From: JANQPX01 sp965204405
GTDB lineage: Bacteria > Pseudomonadota > Alphaproteobacteria > Geminicoccales > Geminicoccaceae
Direction: 5' to 3'
DNA: 64,000 bases
Assembly: GCA_965204405.1 (NCBI GenBank)
Contig: CBDBEN010000002.1
Coordinates: 248,001-312,000, forward strand
The position numbers and the translations under genes were made by a program. Numbering within the stretch: the stretch's first letter is position 1; every line of letters begins with the position of its first letter. Below the pieces are notes generated by a model. It was given only the letters and a program-made list of their open reading frames with translations, had not been told where the DNA came from and made no database searches. Shown here in pieces: positions 17,210 to 26,101 of this stretch.

Positions 17210-18395
17210 GCTCTTCCTCTCGTTCGGACCAGTCCACCGCAACGACCAAGTCGTCCTTGGCGATGCCGGCCACGGTTTCCTCGATCAGCCAGTCCACCAC
17301 CGCACAGCAGGCCTCATGCTCGCTGCTGCCCGCCGCGCGGGCACGGGTGTACACGTCAAGCTGCCGATCGGCGCTGGTGCCGCGTTGCAAAATCATGCGC
17401 GCATGTTCGACTTCCGCAAGGCACCCAAGGCGCACGGCCTCTATCTGAACCAGTTCGATGATTTCGTCCAGCAGCTCGCCGAACGGCTTGCAGGACAAGG
17501 CGCCGAAGTCCGCAAGCGTGCTATCGATACCATAACGCTGTGCAAGGGACTTGTTTTCGGCAATCAGAATGGTGCGGTACTGCCGCCAGGTCTGATTGCT
17601 GGCCCGCGATCGATAGAGAGCGGCGAGGATTGCCTGATAGAGCGCTGCGATCGTGATCGTGTCTTCGAGCCGGGTGCAGATATCGCAGATCCGCATCTCC
17701 AAGGTCGGAAAGCGGCTGCTCGGGCGGAGATCCCACCAGATCTTGCTGGAGTCTTGGCACAAGCCGGTCTGCGCAAGCTGGCCCAGCATCTCATGCCAGC
17801 TCGCCGCACTCGCGAAATATTCCGGGAGTCCGGTGCGCGGCAGATCGCCGAAACAGGTGGGGCGATAGGCTTTGAGCCCGGTGTTCTGGCCTTCCCAGAA
17901 TGGGGACGATGTCGATAGCGCCAGGAGATGGGGCAGAAAATAGGTCGCCTGATTCATCAGGTCGATCCGAAGCTCCTCGTCGTCGACCGCAGCATGAACA
18001 TGCATGCCGCAGATCAGCATGCGGTCGGCAAGGGCCCGCAGATCGGAAATGAGACCGTCATAGCGTTCGTTCTGCACCCGCGCCTGGTCCCGGCAGCGGG
18101 CAAACGGATGAGTCGACGACGCCATCATCGCCATGCCGTGAGACCGTGCCGCTTCGGCCACGCCCAAGCGCAGCCTGGTCAGCTGCTGCCGCACTTCGGC
18201 GACATCACGGCAAACGGGGGTGCCGACCTCCACCTGGGCCTGCAGCAGCTCATGACCGACGGCGTCGCCCAAGAGCTCCTTGCATGTTTTCATGAAACCC
18301 GCTGGCGGTGAGGTGACGAGATCCCGGCTTTCAGGATCGACCAGCAGATATTCCTCTTCAACTCCGAGCGTCAGCGACGGCGGCACAATCGTCAT
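17187..18395 (-). CDS. YbdK-type carboxylate-amine ligase (GCS2 family)
   Basis: The 402-residue protein belongs to the glutamate-cysteine-ligase 2 family: SLTLGVEEEYLLVDPESRDL at the N-terminus, CGMHVHAAVDDEELRID in the middle and SSRFPTLEMRICDICTRLED in the active-site half. YbdK-type enzymes form amide bonds between an amine and a carboxylate with weak gamma-glutamylcysteine activity; the natural product here is unknown. The ATG at 18395 is used; the longer frame would run deep into the upstream gene. It overlaps the N-formylglutamate amidohydrolase gene by 38 bases and the DUF1244 gene by 23. Confidence 0.9.
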   Translation of the reverse strand: MTIVPPSLTLGVEEEYLLVDPESRDLVTSPPAGFMKTCKELLGDAVGHELLQAQVEVGTPVCRDVAEVRQQLTRLRLGVAEAARSHGMAMMASSTHPFARCRDQARVQNERYDGLISDLRALADRMLICGMHVHAAVDDEELRIDLMNQATYFLPHLLALSTSSPFWEGQNTGLKAYRPTCFGDLPRTGLPEYFASAASWHEMLGQLAQTGLCQDSSKIWWDLRPSSRFPTLEMRICDICTRLEDTITIAALYQAILAALYRSRASNQTWRQYRTILIAENKSLAQRYGIDSTLADFGALSCKPFGELLDEIIELVQIEAVRLGCLAEVEHARMILQRGTSADRQLDVYTRARAAGSSEHEACCAVVDWLIEETVAGIAKDDLVVAVDWSEREEEHERDRVG

Positions 18396-19245
18396 CGGCA
18401 AGGCGCCTCCAAGTCCCCCATAGTCGATAGAGTGTGGGATCGGAAAGCGCGGGTTGCAAGACCTGAGAGAGCCGATCGGCCCAAGCTTCTGCACGTTCGC
18501 CTGTGTCGATCAGGTCCTGGCGGACCTCGAAAGCGACATTGGGAAAACCCGGACGTTTGGCGTGAAACAGCAGGGAATAGCTGTCGGGATGGTTGCCCGA
18601 ATAGGGCTGATTGTCGCCTACACAAAGGCTTTCGTCGTCGCGAAGGCGTTCCAGCACAGGCTTCGCCAGCCGGTCATCGTCGGCCCAGAGAACACCCACT
18701 TCCCAGGGGCGCCACTGTTTTTGCATGGCTGGCGTGAAACTATGCATGGAAATGATCACCGGGATGCCGACACGGCGCCGAAGAACTGCGATCTCGCGTG
18801 AAATGGCTCGGTGATAAGAGATGAAGGATAGGCGGATGCGCCGATTGATCTCGTCCTGATCGAGGTTCCGGTTGCCGGGAACGGTGGTTCCATCGGCGAC
18901 GTCGGGGATCGATGTCGCGCTTCGCGGATAGCGGTTGGGATCGATCACCAGGCGCGAAATATGGTTGAGGACCGCCGGCGCATCCAGGCGTTTTGCCAGG
19001 CGCCGGGTCATGTCCGCTGTGCCGATATCGAAGGCGATATGGCGCTGACGCTCCTCTTCGGGGAGGCCGAGATTGTCAAGATAGGCCGGTATGTGGCAGC
19101 CGGCATGATCGGAGATGATCAGGACGGGGGCCTGACCTTGTTGATTGAAGATTTCGATGGCCTCGACATTGCCTCTGTCCAGGGGGCGTTCCCCGGCTGA
19201 GACGATCTCGAGGCGATCGTGAAACGTTGGCTCTTGCTCGTACAT
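18358..19245 (-). CDS. N-formylglutamate amidohydrolase family protein
   Basis: The 295-residue protein has the family pattern: PVLIISDHAGCHIP (zinc-binding His), HISRLVIDPNRYPRS, and IPVIISMHSFTPAM with another likely ligand. Classical members cleave N-formyl-L-glutamate to formate and glutamate in histidine breakdown, but no hut genes are present here. It leads an operon with the carboxylate-amine ligase and DUF1244, an association that suggests a small gamma-glutamyl or acyl-amino-acid metabolite is made and trimmed, which is inference. Confidence 0.85.
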   Translation of the reverse strand: MYEQEPTFHDRLEIVSAGERPLDRGNVEAIEIFNQQGQAPVLIISDHAGCHIPAYLDNLGLPEEERQRHIAFDIGTADMTRRLAKRLDAPAVLNHISRLVIDPNRYPRSATSIPDVADGTTVPGNRNLDQDEINRRIRLSFISYHRAISREIAVLRRRVGIPVIISMHSFTPAMQKQWRPWEVGVLWADDDRLAKPVLERLRDDESLCVGDNQPYSGNHPDSYSLLFHAKRPGFPNVAFEVRQDLIDTGERAEAWADRLSQVLQPALSDPTLYRLWGTWRRLADDDCAAVADARS

Positions 19246-20055
19246 GGTTCCCGCTTTTGGCTGCTCGATTGTTGCGTCCCTCGAAAACGGTGATGGGACA
19301 ATAGGTTATCAATGGTGATCCAGCCTTCAGTCAAGCTGATCGGCCGCTCTTTGATTGGGAAGGCCAGAGTAAAGGCACCCTCCCTCATCGGGCTGTGTCG
19401 ACTGTCACAGGTCCACGATCACCGGTGTTCACGAAAAACAGATCTCCTGACCGGCCACCTGCCGGGTTTCCCTCACTTTCATTGTCGTTTGAGACCGGAA
19501 TGATCGCTTCGCAATGACGCGATTTCGTCACCGCTTATTCACTCGTCAGTAGCGTAAAACTTCGTGACAGAAAAGCCACAGTGGAGCTGTGCCCAAAAGG
19601 CATATTCACATGGATATGTCGCAAAAAAACCACAGCAAGGAGTTGTTGCATTGCAACAATTGATCAAATGGAGAATGCATCAAGTGGGATTGATTTTATC
19701 TAAAGGGGCTTTTATTCCTGTGCTAAAAATAAGATAACCCTTTGAAATTCATGAAGTTTTTGTCTAAGCTAAGCTTGGTATTGTCGGATCAGATTGGCCC
19801 TTGAAGGGTTCGATCTTCCTCAGCCCCTATCACTGCCCGGTTCACGTCGGGCGGTGCGGCCATGGGAAGTGGTTGCAAGGGGCTGCGGGGCTCGAACCTT
19901 GAATGGAATCGGCCTGATCCGGCGTGGTGCTGGAGCCCTGCCCGAATTTCGGACAAAAAAAGGGCCCGGCATCGAAATGCCGGGCCCGCAGGCTTGGGAG
20001 GAGGAAGTTTAGACTCTGTTACGCTGGGAAGTGTGGTCCCGCTTTATGCCATGCA
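19246..20055. other. Long gene-free region upstream of the amidohydrolase and downstream of nrdJ
   Basis: This 810-base stretch contains the nrdJ terminator (19954-19987), a perfect 17-bp palindrome TTGTTGCATTGCAACAA at 19643-19659 and an AT-rich tract at 19660-19780. No convincing ORF or RNA gene was found. The palindrome could be an operator for an unseen short transcript. Confidence 0.45.
19954..19987 (-). terminator. Rho-independent terminator of nrdJ
   Basis: A perfect 11-bp stem (GGGCCCGGCAT, loop CGAA, ATGCCGGGCCC) is followed on the minus strand by a run of seven T. It lies about 70 bases past the nrdJ stop codon. Confidence 0.9.
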
Positions 20056-23000
20056 TCACGAGCAGCCCGTGGTCGAGCCGCAGGTGTCGCATTTGAGGCA
20101 GGTACCACTACGTACCAGAGTGAAGTTGGCGCAGCTGGGGCATGGATCACCTTCGTACCCTTTCAGCCTTGCCAGTCTCGCCTGGGCCAGCCGTTCATCA
20201 AGAACGGCCGTCTCCGGCGAGTCACTCACGGCCAACGCGGTACCGGCGGCTGCTCCGTCGGCGCCGTGTCGGCTGTGAATAGGGGGAGACGAGGGCGGTG
20301 CGGCCGGCTGCTCGTCGGCCGTCTGGCCGCCGCCCTGCAACAGGCGGAGATTGCCGCGGACAAACCCGCTGCTGGCAATCCGGGCAATCGCATCGCTGTC
20401 GTCACGTCTGAGTTGTTTTTCCTTCTCGCCGTCACCGAGGCTGTCATGATGCAGGTCGGTGGGGTCGACATGGGCGAGATCGAACCGGTCGAGATAGGAA
20501 ATCGCAAGCTCGCGGAAAATATAGTCCAGCACCGAGCTTGCCAGCTTCACCGTGTCATTGCCCTGCACCGGGCCTGACGGCTCGAAGCGCGTATAGGCGA
20601 AAGCCTCGACATATTCCTCGAGCGGCACGCCATATTGCAGCCCGAGTGACACGGCGATCGCGAAGCTGTTCATCAGGGAGCGGAACGCTGCTCCCTCTTT
20701 GTGCATGTCGATGAAGATCTCGCCGATCTGGCCGTCGGCATATTCGCCTGTTCTGAGGAAGACCTTGTGGCCCCCGACGATCGCCTTTTGGGTATAGCCC
20801 TTGCGTCGGTTGGGCAGGCGATGCCGCTCGACGGCGGCGCGTGCAACCTTGGTCGCAATCTCCTGCACACGGGTGGCCGCCGCCGGCGCTTCGGCAATCG
20901 CCTCGTCATCCTCGTCGTCCACATCATCGCCAAGGGCAATCGCGGACAAAGGCTGGGAGAGCTTGGAGCCATCCCGGTAAAGCGCCATCGCTTTCAAGCC
21001 GAGCTGCCATGCTTCCATATAAGAAGAGCCGCAATCCTCGACGGTGGCGCTGCCCGGCATGTTGATGGTCTTGGAGATCGCGCCGCTGATGAAGGGCTGG
21101 GCGCTTGCCATCATGCGGATATGGCTGGACGTTGCCAAAAAGCGCTTGCCCAGACGGCCGCAGGGATTGGCGCAATCGAACACCGAAAGATGCTCGTCCT
21201 TGAGGCCGGGAGCCCCCTCGACGGTCATCGCCCCGCAGCAAAAGAGATTAGCGGCCTCGTACTGAGTCCTGGTAAAGCCGATCTCCGCCAGGAGATCGAG
21301 TTCGAAATCGGCGAGCTGCACGTCGCTCAGGCCGAGCACGTCTTTACAGAAATCCTGACCGAGCGTGTAGGGGTTGAAGGCGTATTTGATATCGAAGGCG
21401 CTGGGCAGAGCTTGCTCCAGACGTTCCAGCACCTCAGCCGTGAACCCCTTGGCCATCAGAGTCTGGTGATTGATCTCCGGCGCATCTCTCAGCGAACCGC
21501 GCCCGACGGCATAGCGGATGATCGTCTCGATCTGATCCGGCTGATAGCCGAGCGTGGTCAGGGCCCGCGGCACCATCTGGTTGATGATCTTGAAATAGCC
21601 GCCGCCGGCCAGCTTCTTGAACTTCACCAGCGCGAAATCGGGCTCGATGCCGGTGGTGTCGCAGTCCATCACCAGGCCGATCGTGCCGGTCGGTGCGATC
21701 ACCGTGGTCTGGGCATTCCTGAAACCATGGGCTTCGCCGAGTTCCAGGGCCTGATCCCAGGAAGCCTGTGCCGCCTCGACGAGATCGGTCCAATCCACAT
21801 GCTCCGCATCCAGCGGCACGGGGCGGACCGAGAGCGACTCGTAATCCCGCTTCTCGCCATAGGCGGCACGGCGATGGTTGCGGATCACACGGAGCATCTG
21901 CTCGCTGTTCGGCTGATAGCCGGGGAACGGCCCGAGCTCCTTCGCCATTTCCGCCGAGACCTGATAGGTCACCCCGGTCATCAGTGCCGTGATCGCGCCT
22001 GCGATCGCCCGGCCTTCCTGGCTGTCATAGCTGATGCCGCGCGCCATCAGCATGCCGCCGAGATTGGCATAGCCGAGGCCGAGAGTACGGTAGCGGTAGG
22101 AAAGCTCGGCGATCCGCTCGGACGGATACTGCGCCATCATCACCGAGATCTCGAGGACGATGGTCCAAAGCCTGACCCCGTGGGCGAAGCCGGCCGTGTC
22201 GAATGATCCGTCCTTGTTCAGAAAAGTAATGAGGTTCAAGGACGCCAGATTGCAGGCCGTGTCGTCCAGGAACATGTATTCCGAGCAGGGGTTGGATGCA
22301 TTGATCCGTCCCGAGACCGGGCAGGTGTGCCACTCATTGATGGTGGTGTCGTACTGAACGCCGGGATCTGCGCTTGCCCAGGCCGCCCTCGAAATCTGAT
22401 CCCAAAGCTCAGGCGCTTTCAGAGTTTTCGAAACCTTGTCGCCGGTGCGCTCGGTAAGCGCCCAGTCGCCGCCGTCCCTGACCCGCTCCAGGAAGCCGTT
22501 GCTGACCCGGATCGAATTGTTGGAATTCTGGCCCGCAACCGTGAGATAGGCGTCGCTATCCCAATCCGTCGTATAGGTCGGGATCTCGATCTGGGTGTAG
22601 CCCTGGCGTCCATAGAGAATGACCTGCTGAATGGCATTCTCCGGCAGCAGCGCTTTGCGCGCCGCCTTGATCGCCTTTCGAAGCTCGGGATTCTCCTTGG
22701 GCTCGAACCGGGCGTCTCCGTCGAGCCCCGCCTTGTGGCAGGACGTCAGAATATCGTTCAGATGGCGATTGAGCAGCTTCGAGCCGGCGACCAGGGCCGC
22801 AACCTTCTGCTCCTCCACCACCTTCCAGTTCACGAACTCCTCGATATCGGGATGATCGACATCGACGGTCACCATCTTGGCGGCTCGCCTGGTGGTGCCC
22901 CCCGACTTGATCGCGCCGGCCGCCCGGTCGCCGATCTTCAAGAAGCTCATCAGCCCTGACGACTTGCCGCCGCCCGAGAGCGGCTCGTTGGCGCCGCGCA

Positions 23001-23715
23001 GCTTCGAGAAATTGGAGCCGGTGCCGGACCCGTACTTGAAGAGTCTGGCCTCCCGCACCCAAAGATCCATGATCCCGCCTTCATTCACCAGATCGTCGTC
23101 GACGCTCTGGATGAAGCAGGCATGCGGCTGGGGGCGCTCATAGGCGCTGTCGGATTTCTTGACTTCGCCGGATTTTGGGTCGGCGAAAAAATGCCCCTGT
23201 GCCGGGCCGTCGATTCCATAGGCCCAATGCAGCCCGGTATTGAACCATTGCGGCGAGTTCGGCGCGCAGCGCTGCGAGGCCAGCATATAGCGAAGCTCGT
23301 CATAGAAGGCTTCAGCGTCCGCCTCACTGTCGAAATAGCCCCCCTTCCAGCCCCAATAAGTCCACGTGCCCGCCAGCCGGTCGAACACCTGCTTGGCCGA
23401 ACGCTCGCCGCCGAACCGCGCGCCCTCGGGCAGCTTCTTCAGCGCTTTCATATCGGGCTTCTTCGCCCGTAGCCAGGCGGGCACGTTCTTTTCAGGCGCC
23501 GCCTTCAGCTCGGCCGGAATGCCGGCTTTCCTGAAATATTTCTGCGCAAGCACATCGACCGCTACCTGGGACCAGGCAGCCGGGACATCGACGTCATCGA
23601 GTTTGAACACCACCGAGCCGTCGGGGTTCTTGATCTCGCTCGTGGCAGTCCGGAATTCGATCCCATCGTAAGGGGACGATCCGGCGGTCGTAAAAGCGCG
23701 CTCGATTTTCATCAA
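20056..23715 (-). CDS. nrdJ: Vitamin B12-dependent (class II) ribonucleoside-diphosphate reductase
   Basis: This 1219-residue enzyme reduces ribonucleotides to deoxyribonucleotides using adenosylcobalamin. The N-terminal part has the NrdJ segments KYFRKAGIPAE and NSPQWFNTGLHWAYGI; the catalytic barrel shows NPCSEYMFLDDTACNLASLNL, with the active-site loop Asn-Cys-Glu, and the region TVIAPTGTIGLVMDCDTTGIEPD. The C-terminus ends in CxxC pairs (CPSCANF, CLKCDTCGSTTGCS) that relay electrons from thioredoxin. The internal KAIVGGHKVFLRTGEY and CALGLQYGVPLEEYVEAF-like segments belong to the long alphaproteobacterial form. It is a stand-alone gene; no B12 riboswitch was recognised upstream. A strong terminator follows. 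Confidence 0.97.
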   Translation of the reverse strand: MMKIERAFTTAGSSPYDGIEFRTATSEIKNPDGSVVFKLDDVDVPAAWSQVAVDVLAQKYFRKAGIPAELKAAPEKNVPAWLRAKKPDMKALKKLPEGARFGGERSAKQVFDRLAGTWTYWGWKGGYFDSEADAEAFYDELRYMLASQRCAPNSPQWFNTGLHWAYGIDGPAQGHFFADPKSGEVKKSDSAYERPQPHACFIQSVDDDLVNEGGIMDLWVREARLFKYGSGTGSNFSKLRGANEPLSGGGKSSGLMSFLKIGDRAAGAIKSGGTTRRAAKMVTVDVDHPDIEEFVNWKVVEEQKVAALVAGSKLLNRHLNDILTSCHKAGLDGDARFEPKENPELRKAIKAARKALLPENAIQQVILYGRQGYTQIEIPTYTTDWDSDAYLTVAGQNSNNSIRVSNGFLERVRDGGDWALTERTGDKVSKTLKAPELWDQISRAAWASADPGVQYDTTINEWHTCPVSGRINASNPCSEYMFLDDTACNLASLNLITFLNKDGSFDTAGFAHGVRLWTIVLEISVMMAQYPSERIAELSYRYRTLGLGYANLGGMLMARGISYDSQEGRAIAGAITALMTGVTYQVSAEMAKELGPFPGYQPNSEQMLRVIRNHRRAAYGEKRDYESLSVRPVPLDAEHVDWTDLVEAAQASWDQALELGEAHGFRNAQTTVIAPTGTIGLVMDCDTTGIEPDFALVKFKKLAGGGYFKIINQMVPRALTTLGYQPDQIETIIRYAVGRGSLRDAPEINHQTLMAKGFTAEVLERLEQALPSAFDIKYAFNPYTLGQDFCKDVLGLSDVQLADFELDLLAEIGFTRTQYEAANLFCCGAMTVEGAPGLKDEHLSVFDCANPCGRLGKRFLATSSHIRMMASAQPFISGAISKTINMPGSATVEDCGSSYMEAWQLGLKAMALYRDGSKLSQPLSAIALGDDVDDEDDEAIAEAPAAATRVQEIATKVARAAVERHRLPNRRKGYTQKAIVGGHKVFLRTGEYADGQIGEIFIDMHKEGAAFRSLMNSFAIAVSLGLQYGVPLEEYVEAFAYTRFEPSGPVQGNDTVKLASSVLDYIFRELAISYLDRFDLAHVDPTDLHHDSLGDGEKEKQLRRDDSDAIARIASSGFVRGNLRLLQGGGQTADEQPAAPPSSPPIHSRHGADGAAAGTALAVSDSPETAVLDERLAQARLARLKGYEGDPCPSCANFTLVRSGTCLKCDTCGSTTGCS

Positions 23716-24441
23716 CCAGACTCCGTTCCGGCATGAATGACCGGCCCGCCTTTTGGCGAGTCGTCATTATCCTTGAATAGCCGTGGGTCCAGTCTGATCA
23801 ACACAGTTAGGCTCAACCTCTCTAAGCTCAACTGAGTTTTAGGCCGATCCGGGCCGCACGGCAACGATTAACTCACAAGTTTTCGGGGGAAATCCTGATC
23901 ATTGCCCTGGAAGCGTCTTTTTGCCCGATCTCATTGAAATGCCCCGAAAGTTCGTCTTTCGGAGGTGATTTTCAGGCTTCTTAAGCAAAGACACCGGCAG
24001 CTCTGAAGGAACAATAGCAGGTAACCCCACAACGTCTCTGATCATACATCTATCCATCCAATAAGGCAACAGCCACTAGATGTAGTGTTTTGGTCGTAAA
24101 AATACGGGAAATCCTGGGGAAAAACGGGAGGTTGCGACGAGCTGCGGCCCGCTTGCGGCAAATGAACCACGTTGATTTTTGGGATATGGAGATGATTGGA
24201 TGTGAGGTCGGGTGGAGATTTTCATGCCTGGAGATGGAGATCCAGATGATGGAGGTAATGGATTTGGAACAAAATAAGAACCATTGGGGTAAGGTTATCC
24301 ACAATCTGTGGGCAAGATTGCCATGACGGAAAATCGAGGCTGGACCAAGCGCTTCGAGACCCTCATAGTGCGCTCCGGTCGATGGACCGCCGGTTTTAGT
24401 TCGCCGCTGCCGTTTGGCGGTTTTGCTTGAAGGAGGCTGCA
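23716..24441. other. Intergenic region between nrdJ and the NDUFA12 gene
   Basis: These 726 bases separate divergent genes. A single perfect DnaA box (TTATCCACA) is at 24295-24303, followed by a CACAATCTGTGG-like half repeat. A 78-codon frame at 24090-24326 would need a TTG start and has no ribosome site. No riboswitch or RNA gene was recognised. Confidence 0.4.
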
Positions 24442-24813
24442 TTGCCAGCGCTCGGCACCAACAGTTTCTACACCCTGTTTCGCACCTGGCTGTCCGGACG
24501 GCTGGTCGGCGAGGACCAGTACGGCAACCGCTATTATGCCGAGAAGAAGACCGAGGCCGGCCGCCGCGAGCGCCGCTGGGTGGTCTACAGCAAGGAGGCC
24601 GAACCCACCCGCGTCCCGCCGGGCTGGGTCGGCTGGCTCCACGGGCGGATCAAGGAAGCCCCCTCCGACGAACCCCTGCCGGCACCCCATTTCGAAGCGG
24701 AGCCGATGCCCAACCTGACCGGCACCACCGAAGCCTACCTCCCTCCGGGCGCCGTCCAGCGGGGAGGCACCCGCGCCCCCGCCACCGGCGACTACGAGGC
24801 CTGGCGCCCCTGA
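24442..24813 (+). CDS. NDUFA12-family complex I accessory subunit
   Basis: The 123-residue protein matches NDUFA12/B17.2, one of the few accessory subunits of respiratory complex I kept in alphaproteobacteria. Recognisable segments are GTNSFYTLFRTWLSGRLVGEDQYGNRYYAEKK, RRWVVYSKEAEPTRVPPGWVGWLHG and the terminal YEAWRP. The start is taken as TTG at 24442, five bases after AAGGAGG; a TTG at 24427 lies before that site. It acts on the matrix-side arm of NADH:ubiquinone oxidoreductase. A 61-bp tandem repeat begins directly after its stop codon. Confidence 0.93.
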   Translation: MPALGTNSFYTLFRTWLSGRLVGEDQYGNRYYAEKKTEAGRRERRWVVYSKEAEPTRVPPGWVGWLHGRIKEAPSDEPLPAPHFEAEPMPNLTGTTEAYLPPGAVQRGGTRAPATGDYEAWRP

Positions 24814-24816
24814 CGC

Positions 24817-25001
24817 GGGCGCGACGCGCGCCGGCGTTGACTTTGCGTCGGTGGTCTGCACGCAGGCCGGTGCCACAGGGCGCGACGCGCGCCGGCGTTG
24901 ACTTTGCGTCGGTGGTCTGCACGCAGGCCGGTGCTACAGGGCGCGACGCGCGCCGGCGCTGACGTTGCGTCGGTGGCCGACATGAAAGCCGGCGCTCTTG
25001 G
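24817..25001. repeat. 61-bp tandem repeat, three copies
   Basis: Three head-to-tail units start at about 24819, 24880 and 24941. The first two are nearly identical (GCGCGACGCGCGCCGGCG, then TTGACTTTGCGTCGGTGG, then TCTGCACGCAGGCCGG); the third diverges in its second half. It begins a few bases after the NDUFA12 stop codon. GC content is extreme and each unit contains a self-complementary GCGCG block. Confidence 0.85.
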
Positions 25002-25185
25002 GTGCGGAGGCCGGTGCTCTTTGCTTGCTGCGGAGGTGCCGGCTTGCGCCAAGGGGAGGGCAGTCCGATCTGCAGTCGTTACTGCGGCAACAGCGAAGTC
25101 ACCCGTCTTGACTCCCGAACAACACGCCGGGCTTTTCGACACAAAGGCTTGCAGCCTTACCCGTAACCGCCTGAGACGACGCCTA

Positions 25186-25234
25186 CCCGCCTGAAAGAAG
25201 GGGCGCGGCACGGATTCCCAGGATCCCATGGACC
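25186..25234. repeat. Family A repeat, half copy (A3)
   Basis: CCCGCCTGAAAGAAGGGGCG followed by CGGATTCCCAGGATCCCATGGACC matches the right half of the palindromes at 6155 and 12759. The left arm is absent or decayed. It lies between the tandem repeat and the SEL1-repeat gene. Confidence 0.65.
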
Positions 25235-25308
25235 ACCAAACGATCCTAGCGCGCCATAGTTAACGCCAGATTAAATCGCCCCGGCATCGCAAATGCCCCG
25301 CCGACGCC

Positions 25309-25815
25309 TCAACGCGTCTCGATCTCGTCGATCAGACGCGCCGCTTCAGCCTTTTGGTCGGCCGAAAGCCCGGGCTCGATGTCCCGGCGTTTTTCATCGG
25401 CCCAGCGCCGGCCTTGCTTGGCCGCCAGGCTGAGCCAGGCATAGGCCAGCGCCTCGTCTCTCCCAACGCCTACGCCCGTCAAATAAAGCCGGCCCAGATT
25501 GAGCTGCCCGTTGCTGTCGCCCCGCTCTGCCGCCAGACGGTAGAGCCGGGCGGCTTCCTCGGCATCCCGCATAACGCCATTGCCCGCGAGATAAAGGCCG
25601 GCAAGCCCGACATGCGCCTGCACGTCGCCCGCTTCCGCAAGAGCCGACCAGATCCGAACCGTTTCGGCAATGTCACCCCCGTCAAACGCAGCAAGGCCGT
25701 CGAAAAAGCTCTCGTCGTCATTGGCTGCTGCGGAGGAAGAGCAAAGGAGGGCGATGATCATCATGCACAGGCCCGCCAGCCCGCTCCGAAAGACCGTCGG
25801 CCCGATGGCCGTCAT
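25309..25815 (-). CDS. Secreted SEL1/TPR-repeat protein
   Basis: From the ATG at 25815 the 168-residue protein starts with a signal peptide (hydrophobic LAGLCMMIIALLCSSSAAA). It then contains about three SEL1-like repeats: IWSALAEAGDVQAHVGLAGLYL, RLYRLAAERGDSNGQLNLGRLYL and AWLSLAAKQGRRWAD. Such short repeat proteins act as periplasmic scaffolds or interaction partners. A longer in-frame start at 26016 would place the signal peptide internally, so it is not used. The ribosome site is weak. Confidence 0.8.
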   Translation of the reverse strand: MTAIGPTVFRSGLAGLCMMIIALLCSSSAAANDDESFFDGLAAFDGGDIAETVRIWSALAEAGDVQAHVGLAGLYLAGNGVMRDAEEAARLYRLAAERGDSNGQLNLGRLYLTGVGVGRDEALAYAWLSLAAKQGRRWADEKRRDIEPGLSADQKAEAARLIDEIETR

Positions 25816-26101
25816 CGCGAGAGTCCAAGAACCATGATTGTCCGTCCGTCGCTTGCTCCAGCATTCTACCCGGCAACTGACATCCAATCCTAAGCGCCTC
25901 GCAACAGAACACCCAGTCAAGTCTCGGTGATGCGCCACTCCTGTGAGCGCCGAAGGACAACGGCGCCCTGCCGGCGAGTTGGGGGGCAAGGGCCGTGGCT
26001 TGACCGGGAGCGCCATGCGGAAAATATCGGCGCGTTAAGAGTGCGATAAGGATTCCAGGTTAAAACGGAGGCCGAGCTTTAACCTCCAGAGATTGTGAAT
26101 C

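Noticed and set aside
20701..22206. 501-codon plus-strand frame within nrdJ
   Set aside because: It is antisense to the well-conserved NrdJ coding sequence and shows no protein family features; long antisense frames are expected in high-GC genes.
23716..23900. Possible cobalamin riboswitch before nrdJ
   Set aside because: No B12-box-like element (GCCACTG on the minus strand) or the expected long folded leader was recognised; a covariance search (Rfam RF00174) would settle it.
24295..24303. DnaA box as sign of a replication origin
   Set aside because: Only one TTATCCACA is present, with no cluster of boxes, no AT-rich unwinding element next to it and no dnaA, dnaN or parAB genes in the window.
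24090..24326. 78-codon plus-strand frame between nrdJ and the NDUFA12 gene
   Set aside because: It needs a TTG start, has no ribosome site and runs through DNA of ordinary intergenic composition.
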